Assembly (NCBI GenBank): GCA_002499945.1
Contig: DKYP01000081.1
Coordinates: 1-22,271, forward strand
DNA: 22,271 nt
From: Lachnoclostridium sp. UBA7097
Lineage (GTDB): Bacteria; Bacillota; Clostridia; Lachnospirales; Lachnospiraceae
Direction: 5' to 3'
Position numbers and translations under genes: made by a program
Shown here: in pieces, positions 7,688 to 13,651 of the stretch
How positions within the stretch are numbered: the stretch's first letter is position 1
How the letters are laid out: each line of letters opens with the position of its first letter
The notes under the pieces: model-generated
The model's input: the letters and a program-made list of their open reading frames with translations, nothing else
Told to the model about the DNA's origin: nothing
Database searches by the model: none

Positions 7688-7758
7688 AGCAGATAACGGG
7701 AATCGGACCCGCCTCTCCAGCTTGGGAAGCTGGCATTCTACCAATGAACTATATCTGC
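7688..7758 (-). tRNA. tRNA-Gly (anticodon CCC) with unusual elbow bases
   Basis: The minus strand folds into a full cloverleaf: acceptor GCAGATA/TATCTGC with discriminator T73 (usual for bacterial Gly), D stem GTTC/GAAT, anticodon stem CCAGC/GCTGG with loop TTCCCAA (anticodon CCC), and T stem GCGGG/CCCGT. It reads GGG codons. CCA is not encoded. Three positions deviate: base 55 is C instead of the near-universal U, base 15 is T instead of a purine, and base 48 is G instead of a pyrimidine. The 49-65 pair is G-U. These positions form the D/T-loop elbow, so the molecule may be less stable or decaying. A tRNA-Gly(UCC) elsewhere could cover GGG by wobble. Confidence 0.9.
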
Positions 7759-7767
7759 ATTGGTATT

Positions 7768-7795
7768 ATTATAACACATATAAAATATTTTTCAA
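7768..7795 (-). promoter_or_regulatory. SigA promoter of the tRNA-Gly gene
   Basis: On the minus strand TTGAAA (7795-7790), a 16-base spacer ending in TGTGT, and a perfect TATAAT (7773-7768) place the start of transcription a few bases before the tRNA 5' end at 7758. No hairpin terminator lies between the tRNA and the diguanylate cyclase, so read-through is possible. Confidence 0.75.
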
Positions 7796-7898
7796 GTACT
7801 TTATCGGAGAAATTTTATAACATATCCGGGATATGGTAACAGATACCTTTTCATTTTCAAAAAAACTGGTATTTCCCCTGTCAGGCAGGGTCTTTATA

Positions 7899-8222
7899 AT
7901 GTATAATTATTATATAATATCCCTTTTAGCCCTTTCTGTTTTTACAGCAGGCTGCCAGGATACTAAGAAAAAAGATACCAACCAGGATTCTGGTACAACA
8001 GAAGCCCCGGAGGATACCGCTTTATTTACAATTAAAGATGGTGAAGCCATTATTACCAAAAGCACCGGGCATAACCCTGTTTGTGGCGGCAATGGCACAG
8101 GGGATTATATATATGGCGGAGACCCTTCTGTATTAACTGACGAGGATACTGTATACCTTTATACAGGACATGATATCTCAACTGATAATGAAGTTTCAAC
8201 ATTTTATATATCAAAGCAGTAA
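7899..8222 (+). pseudogene. Truncated GH43-family glycosidase lipoprotein (N-terminal remnant)
   Basis: The 107-aa reading begins with a lipoprotein signal peptide (hydrophobic ISLLALSVF, lipobox T-A-G-C with Cys at about residue 19), a Lys/Asp/Thr linker, then GHNPVCGGNGTGDYIYGGDPSVLTDEDTVYLYTGHDIS with a break after VSTFYISKQ. The segment GGDPSVL..DTVYLYTGHD is the first blade of a GH43 five-bladed propeller, carrying the catalytic-base Asp in the GGDPS motif. Full GH43 enzymes need 300 or more residues, so about two thirds of the enzyme is missing and it cannot be active. The cut ends directly before the promoter of the next gene. The ATG at 7899 is chosen because it starts the signal peptide; its ribosome site (AGGG) is weak. 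Confidence 0.65.
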
Positions 8223-8228
8223 AACTAC

Positions 8229-8257
8229 TTGACGCTCTTTTATTTCTATTATAAAAT
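8229..8257 (+). promoter_or_regulatory. SigA promoter of the YEKP-leader protein and ABC exporter
   Basis: TTGACG (8229-8234), a 17-base spacer and TAAAAT (8252-8257) give a near-consensus promoter. Transcription would begin near 8264 and leave a leader of about 110 bases before the start codon at 8376. Confidence 0.65.
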
Positions 8258-8275
8258 TAAATCATCTTATAAACA

Positions 8276-8313
8276 GTAACCGTTTTCTTTCCTTACAAGG
8301 CGGGGCTGGTTAC
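8276..8313 (+). other. Possible stem-loop in the 5' leader
   Basis: GTAACC (8276-8281) pairs with GGTTAC (8308-8313), and inside it CCTTACAAGG (8291-8300) forms a smaller inverted repeat. It lies in the transcribed leader ahead of the 131-aa gene. No T run follows, so it is not a plain terminator; an RNA-level control element is possible. Confidence 0.3.
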
Positions 8314-8375
8314 ATAGAACAATTATTTTGCCCTATATTAGAATAGGAGAATTGGAACAAGGAAGGGATTTGATT

Positions 8376-8771
8376 ATGAAAAAAAGTTACGAGAAACCAG
8401 CAGTTTTAACAAATGGCAGCTTTACAGAGGGTGTATATATGGCAAGCGGGTGTTATACAGCTAATGCTTATATCCACCAGACACCAGAAACTGGCAGGGA
8501 AACTTATGTTATGCAGGTAAATGGAAGGCATGAAACCACCCATACAGTTGACAAGCAGACTCTTACAATTTCATTTAACCAGGTTGTTACATATGTTTCA
8601 AGCCAGGGTAAACTTATATCTGGTGATGGCACTAATACATTAGTTATTGAATATGGATATCATAATAATCCTACAGACAATATAGGGCTTGGCGATTTGG
8701 AAGTCAAAGCTGGTGACGGCCTTGAAATCACAAATGTTTCAATTACAGATGACCCTGCTGACTGGTATTAA
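8376..8771 (+). CDS. YEKP-leader protein, probable substrate of the adjacent ABC exporter
   Basis: This 131-aa protein is of unrecognised function. Residues 1-26 look like a leader: MKKSYEKPAVL, a short hydrophilic stretch, then EGVYMASGC. It is not a Sec signal peptide, as there is no hydrophobic core. Many short Firmicute RiPP-like precursors start with a similar K-YEKP segment (from memory). Residues 27-131 are rich in Thr, Val, Asn and Gly in alternating patterns (TLTISFNQVVTYVSS, NTLVIEYGYH, LEITNVSITDD), suggesting a beta-sandwich-like domain. Cys26 is the only cysteine. GGAAGGG lies eight bases before the ATG at 8376, which rules out the longer reading from 8328. A peptidase-less ABC exporter follows on the same strand. 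Confidence 0.75.
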   Translation: MKKSYEKPAVLTNGSFTEGVYMASGCYTANAYIHQTPETGRETYVMQVNGRHETTHTVDKQTLTISFNQVVTYVSSQGKLISGDGTNTLVIEYGYHNNPTDNIGLGDLEVKAGDGLEITNVSITDDPADWY

Positions 8772-8810
8772 AAGGTTTTTATAAACAGGTATATATTAAT
8801 TAAATGGGCT

Positions 8811-8839
8811 TTTACAAAATAGGTGTTTCTATCTATAGC
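8811..8839 (+). promoter_or_regulatory. Possible second promoter before the ABC exporter
   Basis: TTTACA (8811-8816), a 17-base spacer and TATAGC (8834-8839) lie in the 127-base gap before the transporter start. The -10 has two mismatches. It could raise transporter expression independently of the first promoter. Confidence 0.3.
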
Positions 8840-8898
8840 GTGAAAGCTCTGTTTAGTTTTACAATGGATTCTGCATATATTGTTAAGGACTAAATCTG

Positions 8899-10662
8899 AT
8901 GGGTAAAAAAATACAATACTATATAAAACGCATTAAAGAGGGGATGCTTAAAGACATGTGGCAGGAAACCCTCTGGATTTACCAGTATGCAAGGCATTAC
9001 TGGAAGCAAATGGCATTTTATACAGCACTTGGGCTTACAGGGACTGCCATTTCACTAATCTCAAGCCTTATATCAAGGGATATGGTTGATATTATAACAG
9101 GAAAGCAGACAGGGCTTCTTGCAAGGACTTTCTGCTTCTACATAGGATTTGCAGTTGGCAACATATTCCTTTCACAGATATCAACATACTTTTCTAATAA
9201 AATAAGCATAAGTGTTGACAATGAAATTAAAGCTGATATCTTCAATAAAATGCTTGTTACAGACCTTGAAGCAATACAGAACTACCATACAGGCGACCTT
9301 TTAACCCGGTGGAGTTCTGATGCTTCCAATATATCCAACGGCATACTTAACTGGATACCAAACCTGGTAATATTCACTGTACGTTTTATAAGCACACTTA
9401 TACTTGTATGTTATAATGATATTATTTTTGCAATGCTGGCACTTCTTGGCGTACCTGTAAGTATGCTGATGTCACGCAGGCTTTTAAAACGTATGCGTGG
9501 CAATAACAAGCGCAGCGCCGCAATGAATGCCAGGATGTCAGGCTTTAACCAGGAGGCATTTTCAAATATACAGACAATTAAGGCATTTGGGCTTATAGAA
9601 CTTTACAGCAGGCATCTTAAAGAACTACAGCAGGATTATTTAAATATGCGCCTTGAGTTCCAGAAGCTTTCCATGGTTACATCTGTTATAATGTCAATCA
9701 CGGGGCTTATGGTATCTTATAGTTGCTATGGTTTCGGGATATACCGTGTATGGAGTGGTGCAATAACTTATGGAACAATGACTATGTTCCTCTCCCTTTC
9801 TGGTATGCTTACCGGCACATTAAACCAGCTTATTTCACTTGTCCCGTCAGCTGTTTCACTTACAACATCTGCAAGAAGGCTTATGGACATTATTGATATG
9901 CCAAAAGAAGATTTCTCAAAATCAGGTGAAGCAGATTTATTCTTTGAACAGAACAAAGAAAACGGTATAAGCCTGAAATTTACTGGTATTTCATACTCAT
10001 ATAATAACGGGAATGAAATCTTTAAAGGTGCTTGCATTGATGCGCACCCACATGAAACCGTTGCACTGGTTGGCCCTTCTGGCGAGGGCAAAACCACAAT
10101 GCTGCGCCTTATACTTTCCCTGCTGCACCCACAGGAAGGCGAAGCGGTCCTATATGGCAGCAACAATGGCACATTTAACATTTCCCCGTCATCACGGAAA
10201 CTCTTTTCATACGTGCCACAGGGGAATACAATGTTTTCAGGGACTATCGCAAGCAATATGCGCAATATAAAGCCAGACGCTACAGATAAAGAAATAATAG
10301 ATGTCCTTAAAATGTCATGTGCATGGGATTTTGTCAAAAAGCTTCCTGACGGTATATACAGCAAAATAGGTGAACGCGGCGCAGGCTTTTCAGAGGGGCA
10401 GGCACAAAGGCTCTCAATAGCACGCTCACTTATAAGGCATTCACCCATACTTTTGCTTGATGAGGCAACTTCTGCGCTTGATGTTGCAACCGAAAGGAAT
10501 GTGCTTAAAAACATTATGAATGACAGTTACCCAAGAACATGCATAGTCACAACCCACCGCCCTACAGTGCTTTCAATATGTAACAGGGTATATGCAATAA
10601 AAGATAAACAATGCGTAATGCTTACAGATGAAGAAATAGAAAAAATGGTACACAGTTTTTAA
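8899..10662 (+). CDS. ABC exporter (fused membrane and ATPase domains)
   Basis: This 587-aa half-transporter would work as a homodimer in the cytoplasmic membrane. An N-terminal cytosolic segment (1-35) is followed by a six-helix type-1 exporter domain (about 36-325). The ATPase domain (about 355-585) has Walker A GPSGEGKT (392-399), Q-loop Q441, signature FSEGQ (497-501) in place of LSGGQ, Walker B ILLLDE (517-522), D-loop SALD and H-loop H553. There is no N-terminal C39 peptidase, so it does not cleave a double-glycine leader itself. AAGGA lies nine bases before the ATG. It follows the 131-aa leader-bearing protein with a 127-base gap, which suggests it exports that protein. A multidrug role cannot be excluded. 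Confidence 0.9.
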   Translation: MGKKIQYYIKRIKEGMLKDMWQETLWIYQYARHYWKQMAFYTALGLTGTAISLISSLISRDMVDIITGKQTGLLARTFCFYIGFAVGNIFLSQISTYFSNKISISVDNEIKADIFNKMLVTDLEAIQNYHTGDLLTRWSSDASNISNGILNWIPNLVIFTVRFISTLILVCYNDIIFAMLALLGVPVSMLMSRRLLKRMRGNNKRSAAMNARMSGFNQEAFSNIQTIKAFGLIELYSRHLKELQQDYLNMRLEFQKLSMVTSVIMSITGLMVSYSCYGFGIYRVWSGAITYGTMTMFLSLSGMLTGTLNQLISLVPSAVSLTTSARRLMDIIDMPKEDFSKSGEADLFFEQNKENGISLKFTGISYSYNNGNEIFKGACIDAHPHETVALVGPSGEGKTTMLRLILSLLHPQEGEAVLYGSNNGTFNISPSSRKLFSYVPQGNTMFSGTIASNMRNIKPDATDKEIIDVLKMSCAWDFVKKLPDGIYSKIGERGAGFSEGQAQRLSIARSLIRHSPILLLDEATSALDVATERNVLKNIMNDSYPRTCIVTTHRPTVLSICNRVYAIKDKQCVMLTDEEIEKMVHSF

Positions 10663-10743
10663 CGATTTTTAATGCGTAACCCCGTCGGCATCCCTGCATA
10701 AAATAACTGGTAATGTATATTTTATAAAGGTTGTGTTTGTAAA

Positions 10744-11517
10744 TTGGATATATTAGCAGGTATTTTAATTCCATTTATAGGGACTATGTCTGGAAGTGCA
10801 ATGGTCTTTCTTATGAAAAATAAAATTAATGGCAGGCTTGAAAAATTACTTCCCGGTTTTGCATCAGGTGTAATGCTTGCGGCAGCAATATGGTCGCTTA
10901 TTATGCCAGCTATTGAAATGTCAGAAAATATGGCAGTTTACACATGGTTTCCGGCAGCCGCCGGCTTTCTGGCAGGAATTATATTTTTAATCTTCCTTGA
11001 TAATGCAGTCCCGCATATGCGGTTAGATAATGATAAACCGGAAGGACCTGCCATGCAGATTAAAAAGTCCACAATGCTTGCACTTACAGTTACATTCCAC
11101 AATATACCAGAAGGAATGGCTGTCGGTGTTGCACTGGCAGGGGCACTTTCACCAGATACCGGCATTACAATGGCAAGCGCACTTACACTTGCAACAGGCA
11201 TAGCAATACAAAACTTCCCTGAAGGCGCAATAATATCAATGCCACTTAAAAATGACGGCATGCCCAAAATAAAAGCATTTATATATGGGACAATGTCTGG
11301 AATAGTTGAACCTGCTGGTGCTATAATAACAATACTTCTTACAGGGCTTGTCGTACCAGTCCTTCCATATCTCCTTGCATTTGCAGCAGGGGCTATGTTT
11401 TATGTTGTAGTAGAAGAACTAATACCAGAAGCACAATCAGACGGAAGCTTTAACATTGGCACAATAGGGGTTGCATCAGGGTTTGTGGCAATGATGGTAC
11501 TTGATGTTGCCTTTTAA
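10744..11517 (+). CDS. ZIP-family metal (zinc) transporter
   Basis: This 257-aa membrane protein has eight hydrophobic segments and the ZIP signatures: HNIPEG (119-124) in transmembrane helix 4, and NFPEG (157-161) in helix 5, with acidic E224/E225 in a later helix. The family imports zinc, iron or manganese into the cytoplasm, and length and sequence resemble the bacterial GufA/ZupT branch. The start codon appears to be TTG at 10744; no in-frame ATG or GTG lies upstream before a stop, and the ZIP N-terminus ILAGILIPFIG begins there. AAAGG is about 14 bases away, so the ribosome site is poor and expression may be low. A GH30 gene follows after 24 bases, in the same transcript. Confidence 0.9.
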   Translation: MDILAGILIPFIGTMSGSAMVFLMKNKINGRLEKLLPGFASGVMLAAAIWSLIMPAIEMSENMAVYTWFPAAAGFLAGIIFLIFLDNAVPHMRLDNDKPEGPAMQIKKSTMLALTVTFHNIPEGMAVGVALAGALSPDTGITMASALTLATGIAIQNFPEGAIISMPLKNDGMPKIKAFIYGTMSGIVEPAGAIITILLTGLVVPVLPYLLAFAAGAMFYVVVEELIPEAQSDGSFNIGTIGVASGFVAMMVLDVAF

Positions 11518-11541
11518 ACAGTTACATCAAAGGAGGAAAAA

Positions 11542-12867
11542 ATGGATAATAAGGCAAAATGGATAGTGACGACTGAAAAAGATTACTGGACTAATAAAGA
11601 AATTATGTATATTACAGAAGAAAATATAAATGCAGATATTATAATTAACGAAAATACCTGCTACCAGACAATGGATAAAACCCCTTGGGGAGGCTGTTTT
11701 GCTGACAAGGGCTATATGGCTATGGAAAAGCTTGGAAAAGACAAGAAGCGTGAAATTATAAATTCCCTGTTTAGTGATGATGGACTGGGATTTACCACGG
11801 CACGCCTTCCACTTGGCAATAGTGACTTTTCAGATACCCACAAATCTTACAATGAGAATGATAACGACTATACAATGGAAAATTTCAGTATTGCACCAGA
11901 TGAAGCTTATCTTCTGCCCTATATTAAAATGGCACTAGAAACCAGGCCTGGCATTACTTTCTTTGCAACACCATGGTCACCGCCATCATGGATGAAACAC
12001 AGCCATTCAATACATGGTATAGATGATAATAATAAAATTGTCTTCCAGCCAGATATACTTGAAGCATATGCCAGGTATTTTACCAGATACATTAAAGAAT
12101 ATGAAAAACAGGGGATACATATAGGTGCCATTACACCACAGAATGAACCTACAATGAATACCCTTTATTCCTCTTGTGTATGGACAGGTGAAGAACTAAA
12201 TATATTTATAAGGGATTACTTTTATCCTGCAATGGAACAAGCAGGAATCTACAATACAAAAATATGGCTTGGTACATTTACAGATTCTAATGCCGCCCTT
12301 GCAATACCAGCACTAGAGGATACACAGACAAATAAAATAATAGATGCTGTATGCTTCCAGTGGTGGGGGTCTTACCTTGCCAAAGCAGTACAAAAAGGAT
12401 ATGGAAAGAAAATTATACAATCAGAAACTAAATGTGGTGATGGGAAAAATAACTGGAGTTACGCCGAAGAACAATTTGACTGTTTCAAAGAATTTTTAGA
12501 AGCAGGTGCAACACGCTATTATATATGGAACATGGTACTTGATGAAAAAGGGGAAAATACTGCCAATCCCCCTTGGCACCAGAATGCCCCTGTCATTGTT
12601 GACAGCAAAACCTCACAGATAACCTTCTGTCCAAGTTACTATCTTACAAAACATTTCAGCCACTTAATAAAAGGAGACGCAAAACGCATAGATGTACAGG
12701 GAAATTATATAGGTGCAGATATAATTGCATTTAAAAACCCTGGCGGGGAAATAATAACTGAAATAAAAAACGGCTCTGGAGAAAATATAAAACCTGTAAT
12801 AAATATATGTGGCAGGATACTAAAGCCAGAAATCCAGGCACATTCAATAAATACATTTATAGTTTAA
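11542..12867 (+). CDS. GH30-family glycoside hydrolase (cytoplasmic)
   Basis: This 441-aa enzyme is a retaining beta-glycosidase of GH30 (glucosylceramidase-like, clan GH-A). Signatures are TPWSPPSWMK (143-152), the acid/base Glu202 in TPQNEPT, and the nucleophile Glu295 in IIQSETKCG. The (beta/alpha)8 barrel spans about 40-370, and a C-terminal beta-sandwich (about 375-441) completes the fold. There is no signal peptide, so it would act on imported oligosaccharides such as beta-glucosides, beta-xylosides or beta-fucosides; substrate cannot be read from the sequence. AAAGGAGG lies five or six bases before the ATG. It follows the ZIP gene closely; no sugar transporter is adjacent. Confidence 0.9.
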   Translation: MDNKAKWIVTTEKDYWTNKEIMYITEENINADIIINENTCYQTMDKTPWGGCFADKGYMAMEKLGKDKKREIINSLFSDDGLGFTTARLPLGNSDFSDTHKSYNENDNDYTMENFSIAPDEAYLLPYIKMALETRPGITFFATPWSPPSWMKHSHSIHGIDDNNKIVFQPDILEAYARYFTRYIKEYEKQGIHIGAITPQNEPTMNTLYSSCVWTGEELNIFIRDYFYPAMEQAGIYNTKIWLGTFTDSNAALAIPALEDTQTNKIIDAVCFQWWGSYLAKAVQKGYGKKIIQSETKCGDGKNNWSYAEEQFDCFKEFLEAGATRYYIWNMVLDEKGENTANPPWHQNAPVIVDSKTSQITFCPSYYLTKHFSHLIKGDAKRIDVQGNYIGADIIAFKNPGGEIITEIKNGSGENIKPVINICGRILKPEIQAHSINTFIV

Positions 12868-12894
12868 AAAATGGGAAAACTCACAAAAATACTG

Positions 12895-12923
12895 TTTATA
12901 ATATAGGATATATCCTATATACT
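12895..12923 (+). promoter_or_regulatory. Promoter with a perfect 20-bp palindromic operator-like spacer
   Basis: Positions 12901-12920 read the same on both strands (ATATAGGATA followed by its exact complement). TTTATA (12895-12900) and TATACT (12918-12923) flank it with a 17-base spacing, so the palindrome fills the spacer and touches the -10. A second TATAAT (12897-12902) overlaps. The HTH protein encoded downstream is the obvious candidate to bind here. Confidence 0.5.
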
Positions 12924-12953
12924 ATTGCCAGAAACACAAAAGAGGATTTAGTT

Positions 12954-13073
12954 ATGCCAGTTATTTCAAGGTTTGAAGGAATTGTCATCAAAATGTATTT
13001 AAGGCAAAAAGAACATAATCCACCACACATAGAGCATTACAGGGACAGGTTAATAGCTCTGTCCGGCCATTAG
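12954..13073 (+). pseudogene. DUF4160 protein remnant (first ~30 residues)
   Basis: The 39-aa reading starts MPVISRFEGIVIKMYLRQKEHNPPHI, the conserved N-terminus of DUF4160 proteins, which normally run to about 80-90 residues. After HIEHYRDRLIALSGH it stops. AGAGGA lies seven bases before the ATG, so it is still translatable. The family usually sits just before a DUF2442 gene, as here. The next gene lacks its own beginning and is in another frame, which points to an internal deletion joining the two. A functional short peptide is unlikely. Any toxin-antitoxin role for the DUF4160/DUF2442 pair is inference. Confidence 0.65.
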
Positions 13074-13126
13074 AAAATTTTATATTATTAGTTGTATTCC
13101 AGAATGGTATAGAGAAAAAGTATGAT

Positions 13127-13507
13127 ATGGGTAATTTGTATCCTGTCTTTCCACAATTCAGGGAATTTGAAAATGTACCTGGCCTGTTCGGGCAAGTAAA
13201 GGTTGATGCTGGAGGATATGGGTTTTCATGGAATGACGGGCTTGACCTGGATGCAGAGGATATATGGGAAGATGGCATAGAAACAGGAATCCAGCATGAA
13301 ATTGACATTGCCTGTTCATTGGCTGTAAATCTTGCAAGGTCAAGGGATATGGCAGGCATGACACAAAAACAGCTGTCAGAAATTACTGGAATATACCAAG
13401 GGGACATCAGTAAAATAGAAAGAGGAATGGCAAATCCATCATTGTCTACTTTAAAAAGGCTGGCGGATGGGCTTGGTATGAAACTGGAAATCAGATTTAC
13501 AAAATAA
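13127..13507 (+). CDS. DUF2442-XRE helix-turn-helix protein, 5' end probably lost
   Basis: The first in-frame ATG gives 126 aa: the end of a DUF2442 domain (LFGQVKVDAGGYGFSWNDGLDLDAEDIWEDG, about 21-50), then an XRE/Cro-type helix-turn-helix (about 72-122; MTQKQLSEITGIYQGDISKIERGMANPSLSTLKRLAD). The reading frame stays open upstream to 13019 and from about 13064 spells R-P-L-E-N-F-I-L-L-V-V-F-Q-N-G, the normal first strand of DUF2442, but no start codon is found there. So the gene is probably truncated, or translated only from 13127, where the ribosome site is weak. The intact HTH could still bind DNA, most simply the palindrome at 12901-12920. It ends facing polC, which is convergent. Confidence 0.7.
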   Translation: MGNLYPVFPQFREFENVPGLFGQVKVDAGGYGFSWNDGLDLDAEDIWEDGIETGIQHEIDIACSLAVNLARSRDMAGMTQKQLSEITGIYQGDISKIERGMANPSLSTLKRLADGLGMKLEIRFTK

Positions 13508-13651
13508 TATTTTTTAAATCATGTAAAAGCCTGCATAATCCAGCATTTTGCCTCCAGAACTATATCATTTAATTAAAGGGGGTTAACTTTGCCAAAGAAT
13601 AAATTGCCAGCCAGTTATCAAAACTTATCCACATCAAAAAACAAAAAGGCT
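13508..13651. other. Convergent intergenic spacer with a gene-start relic and one DnaA-box-like site
   Basis: The 144 bases between the XRE gene and polC hold no clear terminator hairpin. On the plus strand AAAGGGGG is followed six bases later by TTG (13589), opening a reading frame of about 20 Lys/Asn/Ser-rich codons before it runs antisense into polC. This looks like the beginning of a lost gene. TTATCCACA (13625-13633) is a perfect DnaA-box sequence but stands alone. Confidence 0.35.

Noticed and set aside
9768..10514. A 248-codon minus-strand frame inside the ABC exporter
   Set aside because: It is the mirror of the conserved ATPase domain, with Ser-rich translation and no initiation signal.
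12901..12920. The 20-bp palindrome as a transcription terminator of the GH30 gene
   Set aside because: It has no loop, low GC content and no T run on either side; its place in a promoter spacer fits an operator better.
13625..13633. TTATCCACA as part of a replication origin
   Set aside because: A single box without clustered boxes, an AT-rich unwinding element or dnaA/dnaN genes is compatible with chance.
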